From contig NZ_FMXB01000021.1 of assembly GCF_900103415.1 (NCBI RefSeq), positions 1-36,631 of the forward strand: 36,631 nucleotides of DNA. The letters are read 5' to 3'. The first letter of the stretch is position 1, and each line of letters begins with the position of its first letter. This document shows positions 17,601-25,614 of the stretch, piece after piece. The position numbers and the translations under genes are program-made. This DNA comes from Methanobrevibacter millerae. Its GTDB lineage: Archaea; Methanobacteriota; Methanobacteria; Methanobacteriales; Methanobacteriaceae. Below the pieces are notes generated by a model. That model saw only the letters and a program-made list of their open reading frames with translations. It was not told the origin of the DNA and searched no databases.

Positions 17601-18494
17601 GGAAACACTTACAGCAGAACAACAGATAATGAAGGTAATGCAAGAATCGCAATAAACCTCAACAGCGGAACACACAATATCACAAGCAAATACAAGAACA
17701 TTACAAAAACAAACACAATAACAATCAAATCAACAATAAACGGTTCAGACATTGTAAAAATGCATAAAAACGACACACAATACTATGCAACATTCTACAA
17801 CACCAAAGGAGAACCACTCAAAAACATAGACATACAATTCAACATAAACGGAGTATTATACACAAGAACAACCAACGAACAGGGAATAGCTAAAATGAAC
17901 ATCAACCTAAACCCAGGAAAATACATAATAACCGCAATAAACCCTAACAGCACAGAACAACACACAAACACAATTACAGTAATCTCAAAAATACAGGAAA
18001 ACAATGATTTAACCAAATACTACAAAAACAACTCACAATATGTGGCTAAAATCATAAAAACCGACGGAACAACAGCAAAAGCAGGTGAAAAAGTAACGTT
18101 CAACATCAACGGAGTATTTTATGAAAGATACACCAACGAAACAGGCCATGTTAAAATGAACATCAACCTAAACCCGGGAGAATACATTATTACTGCAGAC
18201 TACGAAGGATGTCAAGCATCAAATAAAATAACCGTACTCCCAACGTTAACGGCTAAGGATTTAACCAAAAAATACGGAACGAAAGAACCTTTCGAAGTAA
18301 AACTGGTTAACGGACAAGGAAAAGCATACACAAACGAAAAAATAACATTCAACATCAACGGAGTATTCTACGAAAGAACAACCAACGATGAGGGAATAGC
18401 TAAACTAAACATAAACCTAATGCCCGGCAAATACATAATAACCTCCACACACAACGGGCTAAACATAGCAAACACAGTCACAGTCAAAGAATAA
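11688..18494 (+). CDS. ALP2: adhesin-like protein with variable beta-helix head and 12-module stalk
   Basis: A 2268-residue secreted protein. Signal peptide 1-22, ending C-V-N-A. Residues of about 50-195 form an N domain of unknown type that only ALP3 shares. A long right-handed beta-helix spans about 200-790, with turns such as GGAIFNEG and ITNSIF. Five Ig-like modules follow at about 799-1245, one with the Big_3 signature GDEDYFKSF. Twelve modules of about 85 residues fill 1249-2268, each with an L-T-D-H-N-G turn, N-G-Q-A and G-N-Y-T-I. They resemble invasin-type Ig-like or carboxypeptidase-regulatory-like domains. There is no membrane anchor, LPxTG or pseudomurein-binding repeat that I recognise. 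The head suits carbohydrate binding or cleavage, but no catalytic residues are evident. I chose ATG 11688 for its AGGTG site. It is the first gene of the tandem family; its shared part is mosaic relative to ALP3 and ALP5. Confidence 0.95.
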   Translation: MRKIILISIILCTLLSISCVNAIEDINATSDNNSPDEECILTTPIDENESEVLGYGTYNGLNNEPAWTINNYEIKINKINSADNVEIFLNFSGITHVTEFTLDDFPAYIVENEETIGKVPLSTVSNKNYPTTIGAPYSFNATFNYALKNYDTELKVKLCSLDSNTLIFHENEFISLSKLTDNSIVIINENGEIITSNSSWTNSIDSLENAIKLANNNSTIYLNDLTLYSDKIKNTIEITKNITIIGKNARINGLDNDYLINITSNVNFKNIIFENTYDYIINVENECILDNCTFTDTYGKAINNNGKLKIINSKFSEIKKFQTLSKWKTLDNNVTSLIYNQNELEIINTTFNDIILPKKIKIIKDKIATQISSPSVIYNANNASINITNSIFDKIDAKLMINDGKIFINDCNFTEINVQTPNLEIIPDKETILQTSRVYSYKLRWDDEVTTGPIYSSNLISINNSNFTNISLKANRFRSYTEGYAKFDYFVNNKDYTIYLRKVKTNNEFEGGIIYNTGKLVLTQTNIENAVATSAGAIYNTGNATIDGLNTNNIQAFWGTGGAIITKGEMNIKNSYFNNSILDITHTQLAGGTIYNNGELIIENTIINKTHASNMRGGAIFNEGELNISHSAIIGSSAYDKGGAIFNDGTLNVNSTLFEECSGSYGVIDNKENRNATIYNSSFINCKIGLDQSYPARYVGIILNEGNMLFERNIIDFKNYKADSGSGTWGIHNNGKIKIYHNLFINTNTTTIVDRWGDESKNIVIFIINEGGETDVAYNYFDTNEDPYNHFSTAPVGHYFVFDVEQEYYPLQIGEKINITTTLKLDNGKYYENYELLPNMTVEFTITGNNEKQIIYAPLVNGKASIEFNKTEAKGSYDVTARIGYCIKEVEIDIGKNYSQMDVKAEEITYPENATFYMTVTGNLTHQPTGKISVIVDGTKYTTNIKNTKAQLTIPGLIPNTYDLIIRYEGDEDYFKSFYHHNYTVHKQPTSMNISIDEINYGEIGIVKVTLSPEKVSTQAYLYIIDENNQTTRKTVYVRNGTELKLKNFAAGEYNITIETWENRYYESANATAVFKVNKYLTNLTINATDINAGEIQKLIITLLPKGEVAGEANLTINNYTQIIFLKNGENTITIKNLSGGIYNVTVTFPGDKKYAAFTATTTFTVIKLQSNITAKIENNILYINATPNTTGLVLIYINDDIYEVNLTNSQIILPINFTKAENNIFIYYQGDGYYNYSMTNLTYECEELLNLTGYDSLFYNTENATIYITLTDEEGYGIANKTITIAVNNETYTRITGNDGSVELELDLPVGSYEITAQYRNKTTKNNIKVIEDAFILGNDTKAYENVDFTYTLILVDHNETPIINAEITFNFENRTFTNKTDNSGKITLNFNLKEGNYTITSSYKTVNHTNQIIIVDDSHLMGNDVKAYSGTNFTYKTKLTDHNNNPIENAEITYTIGNETFTNTTNDKGESTLTFNLETGNYTIIAKYKNRTIENTFEIIEDYILRGNDVKAFSETNFTYRVNLTDHNGKTIQNAEITFNINGENYTNTTNNNGQAVLNLNLKGGNYIITVNYRNTSTTNNIEIVEDFLLIGNDVKAYAEYNFTYRVNLTDHNGNFVKGAEIIFSIENKTFTNKTNANGQAILTLSLKEGNYTITAAYKNTTTTNNLEIIEDHQITGQNIKAYENTDFTYTITLTRTDGTPLINKTITFIINNRRYTNTTNEEGKASRTLNLPANNYTITAIYKNTQITNNLTIISEDYVLQANNIRAYSQRDFQYKVNLTDHNGNPVKNAEITFKMDNLTYSNKTNDNGQAILNLNLEKGNYTINARYNDAKITNHFEIIETYTLKGINVKSYENFDFRYTVKLTDHNNKTISNQEIVFTIENKTYTNKTDSNGQATLTLNLKEGNYTISAKYQDITTTNQLNIIKYDLERIESDDLTMYYKDGSKFTARLMKDNTALINKTVQFIINGNTYSRTTDNEGNARIAINLNSGTHNITSKYKNITKTNTITIKSTINGSDIVKMHKNDTQYYATFYNTKGEPLKNIDIQFNINGVLYTRTTNEQGIAKMNINLNPGKYIITAINPNSTEQHTNTITVISKIQENNDLTKYYKNNSQYVAKIIKTDGTTAKAGEKVTFNINGVFYERYTNETGHVKMNINLNPGEYIITADYEGCQASNKITVLPTLTAKDLTKKYGTKEPFEVKLVNGQGKAYTNEKITFNINGVFYERTTNDEGIAKLNINLMPGKYIITSTHNGLNIANTVTVKE
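16143..16283 (+). repeat. 141-bp segment identical to one in ALP5
   Basis: These 141 bases match 35226-35366 in ALP5 exactly, across the end of stalk module 3 and the start of module 4. The equivalent part of ALP3 and ALP4 carries many silent and coding differences. I compared the copies base by base; they break at T/C on the left and A/G on the right. Confidence 0.85.
16971..17271 (+). repeat. 301-bp segment identical to one in ALP3
   Basis: These 301 bases match 23969-24269 in ALP3 exactly and cover stalk module 7 plus the opening of module 8. ALP4 and ALP5 differ in the same interval at many positions, including the coding change from KMDNLTYSNKT to the ENETF/ENEMF forms. The match ends at G/A on the right and T/C on the left. 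Confidence 0.9.
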
Positions 18495-18536
18495 ACACAA
18501 AAAGAACCATCACCGACAATTTTATTTTTCACAAAT
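18495..18536 (+). terminator. T-rich 3' region of ALP2
   Basis: Immediately after the stop the sequence reads ACCATCACCGACAA followed by TTTTATTTTT, an archaeal-type T-tract terminator. Nearly the same bases follow the ALP3 stop, and a looser version follows ALP4, so the end signal was duplicated with the gene. Confidence 0.6.
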
Positions 18537-18541
18537 GACTT

Positions 18542-18589
18542 AAATTATTTAAACTATATTTGACATACATTAAAACAATTTTAAAAAAA
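18542..18589 (+). promoter_or_regulatory. Putative promoter of ALP3, shared with ALP4
   Basis: A 48-base block aligns without gaps to 25547-25594 upstream of ALP4, with 41 of 48 bases equal. It holds a TATA-like region (TTATTTAAACTATATTT) about 50-60 bases before the ATG. It then has a degenerate form of the ALP4 palindrome (TTTGACATACATTAAAA), then CAATTTT and an A-run. GAGTTGA just before the start may serve as a weak ribosome site. Confidence 0.55.
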
Positions 18590-18607
18590 TAATTTGAGTT
18601 GAAAAAA

Positions 18608-21600
18608 ATGAGTTTTAAACAAAGAATAATACTTATATCAATTTTAATACTTGCATTAATGATATTTTTATCACCAATAAATGCAATTGAATTAAATACA
18701 AACCAAAGTATTGACAAATCAAATGTTCCTCTTGAAATAAGCAATACTGACGACTTTAATGATGAAATTTATGCTAGTAGCGGCCAATACATAGACGATG
18801 GCAATTTTGAATATAATGATAGTGACTACTATGACTTTAGCGAAGATCCATCTATAGACTACTTTGTCTCTGGAGTATATCATGGCCCATATAAGGAGCC
18901 TGCAATTGTAATAGAAGAGTTCAATATTGATGTAGGAGATATTGATGCAAATAATTATGTGACAATTAACGTAAAGTTTAATGGAACCATATGCAGCAAT
19001 ATCTTTACTTTAGAAAGATATCCCTTAAAAATACAAGAAAATGATAAAATAATTGGAATAATTCCGGAAAATACTGTTTCAAATACAAATTATCCAACAG
19101 ACCCTAATGATTCCTCATGGTATGCTGTAGAATCAAATTATGCATTTACAACATCATTCAAATACAAGTTAAAAGACTATACTGCAGATTTAAGATTAAG
19201 ATTATGCAGTTTTTCTTCAAATGTTCTTGTTTTTCATGGTTCAAAAAAGCCTCAATTAACCAATTTAAATGAAAACTCAATCAGAATCATAAATAACAAC
19301 AAAGAATACACTTCAAATTCATCTTGGTTAAACAATGAAGAATCTTTGAAAAAAGCGCTTGAATTAGTGGAAGATAATGGAATAATCTATTTAAATAACA
19401 TGGAATTTTACATTAATTCAAAAATAAGCATCAATAAGAACATTTCAATAATTGGAAATAATGTAACAATTAATGCTTTAGAAACCCCCGAAATATTTGA
19501 AATCGTATCAAATGCAAAATTATCCAATATTAATTTTAAAAATGCTTCAGACTATATGTTAAATATTAAAAACGCTGATTGTACATTAGAAAACTGTATT
19601 TTTACACAAACAAATGCTAAAATAATTAATAATGCAGGTAATCTTAAAATAATCAACTCAACATTTAAGGATATTGATGGGATAAAAACATTCAATGAAA
19701 TGAAGATAAACCACAACACATTTACTTTAATTAATAATCAAAACACAATTGAAATAAAAAACACAACTTTTACAAACATTAAATTACCCAGATATATTGA
19801 ATTAGACGATCAAATAGTAAACTCAAGTTATTTAATTTATAATTTAGAAAATTCCGCTTTAAAAATGGACAATAGTATTTTTAATGAAGTATCCACCAAA
19901 ATAATCTACAATAATGGAAATATGCTTCTTAAAAATACAAATATTACAAATACCGATATTGAATTGCCAATACTAAAAACAACTACTTTAAATAAAAAGC
20001 TCCGGAATTATGAATTAATTTCATCCTACCTTAAAACTTATGATCCAATCACTCTTACCGGATTAATAGATAATCTGGGCGAAATTAATATCTCAAATTG
20101 CAATTTTGAAAACACCACTTGGGTTGGGAAAAAAACTATAAGCACCCCTATTACAAATTTGAATTATATATTATTTTATACAACCAATCCTTATGAAATA
20201 TATGGAGTATATGGTACCATGGCAACAAGCTTTTTAACAAAAGCTAGTGCAATAAACAATGAAGGAAGACTATACATTACAGAAAGCTCATTTAAAAGTT
20301 TAACTGCAACATCTGCTGGAGCAATATACAATTCAGGCAATGCGACTATTAATAAAATAACTACCAACAATATAAAAATAGAATTAATAGGAGGAGTAAT
20401 GGTAAATGACGGCAATATGAATATCACAAATTCTTACTTAAACGATAGTAGAGTTGATATATCTTACTCAGATACCCGGGGGTGTGCAATTTACAATTCA
20501 GGCAAACTAAACATAGAAAATACAACAATCAATAAAACATCTAATGGCTATATAACGAAAGGATCAATATACAACAAAGGTGAATTAAACATATCCAAAT
20601 CAATAATAAATAATAGTGATGCATATGATGGAGGAGCCATATGCAATGATGGAACATTAAATGTTGATTCAACACTTTTCGAGAAATGTTCTGGCTCATT
20701 TGGAATAATATTTAATCACGAAGAAAAAAATGCAACAATATACAATTCGTCTTTTATCGACTGTAAACTTAAATCACATTTTGGAATAATAGCAAATGAA
20801 GGAAATATGATTTTTGAAAGAAATACTCTTGATTTTAAAAATTATGAAGCAGATAGTGGCTCAGGAACATGGGGTATCCACAATAATGGAAAAATAAAAA
20901 TATACCACAACCTATTCATAAACACAAACACAACGCCAAAATATGATAGGTGGGGACATGCAACCAAAAACATTATTATATTCATAATTAATGAAGCTGG
21001 AGAAACAGATATCAGTTATAACTACTTTGACACAAATGAAGACCCATATAATCATTTCTCAACAGCCCCTGTTGGCCATTATTTTGTTTTTGATGTAGAA
21101 CAGGAATACTACCCACTTCAAATCGGAGAAAAAGTAAACATCACAACAACATTGAAACTGGACAATGGAAAATACTACGAAAACTACGATTTACTCCCAA
21201 ACATGACCGTCGAATTCACAATAACCGGAAACAATGAAAAACAAATAATCTATGTCCCATTAATAAATGGAAAAGCAAGCATAGAATTCAACAAAACACA
21301 AGAAAAAGGATTATACAATATAGCTGCAAGATTAGGATACTGCATCAAAGAAGTTGAAATAGATATCGGTAAAAACTACTCACAAATGGACGTGAAAGCA
21401 GAAGAAATAACATACCCTGATGATGCGACATTTTATATGACAGTAACAGGAAATTTAACGCACCAACCAACAGGAAAAATCTCAGTAATCATAGACGGAA
21501 CAAAATACACAACAAATATTAAAAATACAAAAGCAGAATTAACAATACCCGGATTAATCCCGGAAACGTATGACCTAATAATCAGATATGAAGGAGATGA

Positions 21601-24600
21601 AGACTATTTCAAGTCATTTTATCACCATAATTACACTGTCCACAAACAGCCAACAAGCATGAACATTACCTTGAATGAGATTAATTATGGCGAAATTGGA
21701 ATAATAAAAGTAACATTATCCCCTGAAAAAGTTTCAACACAGGCATACATGTACATTACAGATGAAAACAACCAAACAACAAGAAAAACCGTCTATGTAA
21801 GAAACAGTACTGAACTGAAACTTAAAAACTTCGCAGCCGGAGAATATAACATAACAATAAGCACCTGGGAAAACAGATACTATGAATCAGCCAATGCAAC
21901 AGCAATATTTAAAGTAAACAAATACCTGACAAACTTAACTATTAATGCAACTGACATTAATGCCGGTGAAATACAAAAATTAATAATCACATTAACACCT
22001 AAAGGAGAGGTTGCTGGAGAAGCCAACCTGACGATAAACAATTACACACAAATAATATTCCTTAAAAACGGAGAAAACACAATAACAATAGAAAATCTCA
22101 CCGGAGGAATATACAACGTAACCGTAACATTCCCTGGAGATAAAAAATACGCTGCATCCACTGCAACAACAACATTCACCGTAATAAAACAGCAAAGCAA
22201 CATTACTGCAAAAATAGAAAACAACATACTATACATTAATGCAACCCCAAACACAACCGGACTGGTGTTAATATACATTAATGATGACATATACGAAGTT
22301 AATTTGACAAACAGCCAAATAGTATTCCCAATTAACTTCACAAAAGCAGAAAACAACATATTCATTTATTATCAGGGAGATAAAAACTTTAATTATTCAA
22401 TGTGTAATTTAACCTATGAATGTGAAGAATTACTGAATTTAACTGGATATGATTCATTATTCTATAATACTGAAAACGCAACAATCTATATTACATTAAC
22501 GGATGAGGAAGGATATGGAATAGCAAACAGAACAATCACGATAACCGTTAATAATGAAACATACACCAGAATAACAGAAAATGATGGAAGTGTAGAATTA
22601 GAACTAGACTTGCCAGTTGGAACATATGAAATAACCGCACAATACAGAAACAAAACGGCAACAAACACAATAAAAGTCATAGAAGACGCATTTATCCTAG
22701 GAAACGATACAAAAGCCTATGAAAATGTTGATTTCACATATACATTAATATTGGTTGACCACAATGAAACACCAATCATTAATGCAGAAATAACATTCAA
22801 CTTTGAAAACAAAACATTCACCAATAAAACAGACACGAACGGGAAAATAACACTGAATTTTAACCTGAAAGAAGGAAACTACACAATAACAAGTTCCTAT
22901 AAAACAGTCAACCACACAAATCAAATAATTATCGTTGATGACTCACATCTAATGGGAAATGATGTTAGAGCCTATTCAGGAACAAATTTCACATATAAAA
23001 CAAAATTAACTGACCACAACAACAATCCAATTGAAAACGCAACAATAACATTCACAATAGGAAATGAAACATTTATAAATAAAACTAATTCAAAAGGCGA
23101 ATCAACGCTAATATTTAACTTAGAAACTGGAAACTACACAATAACTGCCCAATATAAAAACAGAACAATTGAAAATACTTTTGAAATAATCGAAGATTAT
23201 ATATTAAGAGGAAATGACGTTAAAGCATTTTCAGAAACTGATTTCACTTACAGAGTTAATTTAACAGACCATAATGGAAAAGCAATCAAAAATGCAGAAA
23301 TCACATTTAACATCAATGGAGAAAACTACACCAATACAACAAACAATAACGGCCAAGCAGTGTTAAACCTCAATTTAAAAGGTGGAAACTATATAATAAC
23401 CATTAATTACAGAAACACGACAACCACAAATAACATTGAGATTGTAGAAGACTTCTTATTAATTGGTAATGATGTTAAAGCTTATGCAGAAGATAACATC
23501 ACTTACAGAGTTAATTTAACAGACCATAATGGAAAAACGATAACCAATGCAGAAATCAACTTCACAATCAATAACATGACTTATCTAAATAAAACCGATG
23601 ATAATGGTCAAGCCACATTAACTTTAAGCCTCAAGGAAGGAAACTACACAATAACTGCAACCTACAAAAATACAACGACCACAAACAATCTGGAAATCAT
23701 AGAAGACCATCAAATAACTGGTCAAAACATCAAAGCCTACGAAAACACAGATTTCACATACACAATAACGCTTACAAGAACAGACGGTACGCCACTGACA
23801 AACAAAACAATCACATTCATAATAAACAACAGAAGATACACAAACGTGACAAATGAAGAAGGAAAAGCTTCAAGAACGCTTAATTTACCTGCAAACAACT
23901 ACACAATAACAGCAATATACAAAAACACACAAATAACAAATAATCTAACGATAATAAGCGAAGATTACGTCCTTCAGGCAAATAATATACGAGCTTACAG
24001 TCAAAGAGATTTCCAATACAAAGTAAACCTAACCGACCACAACGGAAATCCAGTTAAAAATGCTGAAATAACATTTAAAATGGATAACTTAACCTATTCA
24101 AACAAGACAAATGATAACGGTCAAGCAATATTAAACTTAAACCTTGAAAAAGGAAACTACACAATAAACGCCAGGTATAATGATGCGAAAATAACAAATC
24201 ACTTTGAAATCATTGAAACCTACACATTAAAAGGAATCAATGTGAAATCCTACGAAAACTTTGACTTCAAATACAGTGTAAAATTAACAAACCACAACAA
24301 TAAAACAATGTCAAACGAAGAAATAACATTTACGATTGAAAATAAAACATACACTAACAAAACAGACATTAATGGGCAAGCCACATTAACATTGAACCTT
24401 AAAGAAGGAAACTACACAATAACGACCAAATATGCAGACACCACAACAACCAATCAGTTAAACATCATAAAATATGATTTGGAAATAATGGAAAGTGACG
24501 ATTTAACAATGTATTACAAAGACGGATCTAAATTCACAGCAAGACTTTTAAAAGATAGTACCCCATTAATTAACAAAACTGTACAATTTATAATTAATGG

Positions 24601-25492
24601 AAACACATACAGCAGAACAACCGATAATGAAGGTTATGCAAGAATCGCAATAAACCTCAACAGCGGAACACATAATATCACAAGCAAATACAATAACATT
24701 ACAAAAACAAACACGATAACAATCAAATCAACAATAAACGGTTCAGACATTGTAAAAATGCATAAAAACGACACGCAATACTATGCAACATTCTACAACA
24801 CCAAAGGAGAAGCCCTTAAAAATACCGATGTTCAATTCAATATCAACGGAGTATTATACACAAGAACAACCAACGAACGGGGAATAGCTAAAATGAACAT
24901 CAACCTAAATCCTGGAGAATACATAATAACCGCAATAAATCCGAACAGTACAGAACAACACACAAACACGATTACAGTAATCTCAAAAATACAGGAAAAC
25001 AATGATTTAACCAAATACTATAAAAACGGCTCACAATATGTGGCTAAAATCATAAAAACCGACGGAACAACAGCAAAAGCCGGTGAAAAAGTAACGTTCA
25101 ACATCAACGGAGTATTCTACGAAAGATACACCAACGAAACAGGCCATGTTAAAATGAACATTAACTTAAACCCTGGAGAATACATTATTACTGCAGACTA
25201 CGAAGGATGTCAAGCATCAAATAAAATAACCGTACTCCCAACGTTAACGGCTAAGGATTTAACCAAAAAATACGGAACGAAAGAACCTTTCGAAGTAAAG
25301 CTGGTTAATGGACAAGGACAAGTATATGCAAACGAAAAAATAACATTCAACATCAACGGAGTATTCTACGAAAGAACAACCAACGAACAAGGAATAGCTA
25401 AACTAAACATCAACCTAATGCCCGGCAAATACATAATAACATCAACACACAACGGACTAAACATAGCAAACACAGTCACAGTCAAAGAATAA
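18608..25492 (+). CDS. ALP3: adhesin-like protein, close paralogue of ALP2
   Basis: A 2294-residue secreted protein. The signal peptide is residues 1-26 (ending S-P-I-N-A). Residues of about 70-230 form the same N domain as in ALP2, clearly homologous but much diverged. The beta-helix spans about 235-805, five Ig-like modules about 825-1270, and twelve stalk modules 1275-2294. From about residue 750 onward (SGSGTWG) the protein is nearly the same as ALP2, at a constant 6998-base offset, while the head before that point is only loosely similar. Module 5 is an outlier in the family (KTITNAEINFTINNM). I chose ATG 18608; an in-frame TTG at 18599 would add MKK and cannot be excluded. No anchor is visible. 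It lies 113 bases after ALP2, with its own promoter-like block, so independent transcription is likely. Confidence 0.95.
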   Translation: MSFKQRIILISILILALMIFLSPINAIELNTNQSIDKSNVPLEISNTDDFNDEIYASSGQYIDDGNFEYNDSDYYDFSEDPSIDYFVSGVYHGPYKEPAIVIEEFNIDVGDIDANNYVTINVKFNGTICSNIFTLERYPLKIQENDKIIGIIPENTVSNTNYPTDPNDSSWYAVESNYAFTTSFKYKLKDYTADLRLRLCSFSSNVLVFHGSKKPQLTNLNENSIRIINNNKEYTSNSSWLNNEESLKKALELVEDNGIIYLNNMEFYINSKISINKNISIIGNNVTINALETPEIFEIVSNAKLSNINFKNASDYMLNIKNADCTLENCIFTQTNAKIINNAGNLKIINSTFKDIDGIKTFNEMKINHNTFTLINNQNTIEIKNTTFTNIKLPRYIELDDQIVNSSYLIYNLENSALKMDNSIFNEVSTKIIYNNGNMLLKNTNITNTDIELPILKTTTLNKKLRNYELISSYLKTYDPITLTGLIDNLGEINISNCNFENTTWVGKKTISTPITNLNYILFYTTNPYEIYGVYGTMATSFLTKASAINNEGRLYITESSFKSLTATSAGAIYNSGNATINKITTNNIKIELIGGVMVNDGNMNITNSYLNDSRVDISYSDTRGCAIYNSGKLNIENTTINKTSNGYITKGSIYNKGELNISKSIINNSDAYDGGAICNDGTLNVDSTLFEKCSGSFGIIFNHEEKNATIYNSSFIDCKLKSHFGIIANEGNMIFERNTLDFKNYEADSGSGTWGIHNNGKIKIYHNLFINTNTTPKYDRWGHATKNIIIFIINEAGETDISYNYFDTNEDPYNHFSTAPVGHYFVFDVEQEYYPLQIGEKVNITTTLKLDNGKYYENYDLLPNMTVEFTITGNNEKQIIYVPLINGKASIEFNKTQEKGLYNIAARLGYCIKEVEIDIGKNYSQMDVKAEEITYPDDATFYMTVTGNLTHQPTGKISVIIDGTKYTTNIKNTKAELTIPGLIPETYDLIIRYEGDEDYFKSFYHHNYTVHKQPTSMNITLNEINYGEIGIIKVTLSPEKVSTQAYMYITDENNQTTRKTVYVRNSTELKLKNFAAGEYNITISTWENRYYESANATAIFKVNKYLTNLTINATDINAGEIQKLIITLTPKGEVAGEANLTINNYTQIIFLKNGENTITIENLTGGIYNVTVTFPGDKKYAASTATTTFTVIKQQSNITAKIENNILYINATPNTTGLVLIYINDDIYEVNLTNSQIVFPINFTKAENNIFIYYQGDKNFNYSMCNLTYECEELLNLTGYDSLFYNTENATIYITLTDEEGYGIANRTITITVNNETYTRITENDGSVELELDLPVGTYEITAQYRNKTATNTIKVIEDAFILGNDTKAYENVDFTYTLILVDHNETPIINAEITFNFENKTFTNKTDTNGKITLNFNLKEGNYTITSSYKTVNHTNQIIIVDDSHLMGNDVRAYSGTNFTYKTKLTDHNNNPIENATITFTIGNETFINKTNSKGESTLIFNLETGNYTITAQYKNRTIENTFEIIEDYILRGNDVKAFSETDFTYRVNLTDHNGKAIKNAEITFNINGENYTNTTNNNGQAVLNLNLKGGNYIITINYRNTTTTNNIEIVEDFLLIGNDVKAYAEDNITYRVNLTDHNGKTITNAEINFTINNMTYLNKTDDNGQATLTLSLKEGNYTITATYKNTTTTNNLEIIEDHQITGQNIKAYENTDFTYTITLTRTDGTPLTNKTITFIINNRRYTNVTNEEGKASRTLNLPANNYTITAIYKNTQITNNLTIISEDYVLQANNIRAYSQRDFQYKVNLTDHNGNPVKNAEITFKMDNLTYSNKTNDNGQAILNLNLEKGNYTINARYNDAKITNHFEIIETYTLKGINVKSYENFDFKYSVKLTNHNNKTMSNEEITFTIENKTYTNKTDINGQATLTLNLKEGNYTITTKYADTTTTNQLNIIKYDLEIMESDDLTMYYKDGSKFTARLLKDSTPLINKTVQFIINGNTYSRTTDNEGYARIAINLNSGTHNITSKYNNITKTNTITIKSTINGSDIVKMHKNDTQYYATFYNTKGEALKNTDVQFNINGVLYTRTTNERGIAKMNINLNPGEYIITAINPNSTEQHTNTITVISKIQENNDLTKYYKNGSQYVAKIIKTDGTTAKAGEKVTFNINGVFYERYTNETGHVKMNINLNPGEYIITADYEGCQASNKITVLPTLTAKDLTKKYGTKEPFEVKLVNGQGQVYANEKITFNINGVFYERTTNEQGIAKLNINLMPGKYIITSTHNGLNIANTVTVKE
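22430..25489 (+). repeat. Twelve-module stalk of ALP3
   Basis: Same twelve units, same order and same total length (3060 bases) as in ALP2 and ALP4. Modules 7 and 12 are closest to ALP2, modules 3 and 8 are closest to ALP4, and module 5 matches neither. Bases 25175-25299 are identical to 18177-18301 of ALP2 and include the penultimate module's lone cysteine (codon 25208-25210). Confidence 0.9.
23969..24269 (+). repeat. 301-bp segment identical to one in ALP2
   Basis: Partner copy of 16971-17271, covering module 7 of the ALP3 stalk. There is no mismatch over 301 bases, although ALP2 and ALP3 differ frequently in the modules on either side, for example in module 5. Confidence 0.9.
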
Positions 25493-25530
25493 ACACAAAA
25501 AGAACCATCACCAACAATTTTATTTTATAA
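25493..25530 (+). terminator. T-rich 3' region of ALP3
   Basis: The stop is followed by ACCATCACCAACAA and TTTTATTTTATAA, almost the same as after ALP2. T-tracts of this kind end transcription in archaea; no stem is needed and none is obvious. Confidence 0.6.
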
Positions 25531-25546
25531 ATCCTCAAAAATACCT

Positions 25547-25594
25547 AAATTATATAAATTCTATTTTACATAATGTAAAACAATTTTAAAAAAA
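25547..25594 (+). promoter_or_regulatory. Putative promoter and operator-like palindrome of ALP4
   Basis: TTATATAAA at about 25550-25558 is a good archaeal TATA box, about 60 bases before the ATG. Some 10-25 bases after it lies the perfect palindrome TTTTACATAATGTAAAA (25564-25580), which would cover or adjoin the transcription start. Such a position suits a repressor site. The ribosome site GAGGAT is at 25603-25608. The block is 41/48 identical to that of ALP3, where the palindrome is imperfect. Confidence 0.6.
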
Positions 25595-25614
25595 GTAAAG
25601 TTGAGGATTTGAAT

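Larger units (their letters stand above)
15432..18491 (+). repeat. Twelve-module stalk of ALP2
   Basis: Twelve tandem units of 84-86 codons run from LLNLTGYDS to the stop. Unit openings in order include ILGND, LMGND, ILRGND, LLIGND, ITGQN, LQANN, LKGIN, DDLTMYY, GSDIVKM, NDLTKYY and KDLTKKYG. Units differ from one another but match the unit at the same rank in ALP3, ALP4 and ALP5, so the array was duplicated whole. The last three units equal the ALP1 C-terminal triplet. Confidence 0.9.

Noticed and set aside
15432-18491. Repeat array considered as a CRISPR or as non-coding satellite
   Set aside because: Units are 252-258 bases, vary internally, stay in one open frame and encode similar Ig-like modules.
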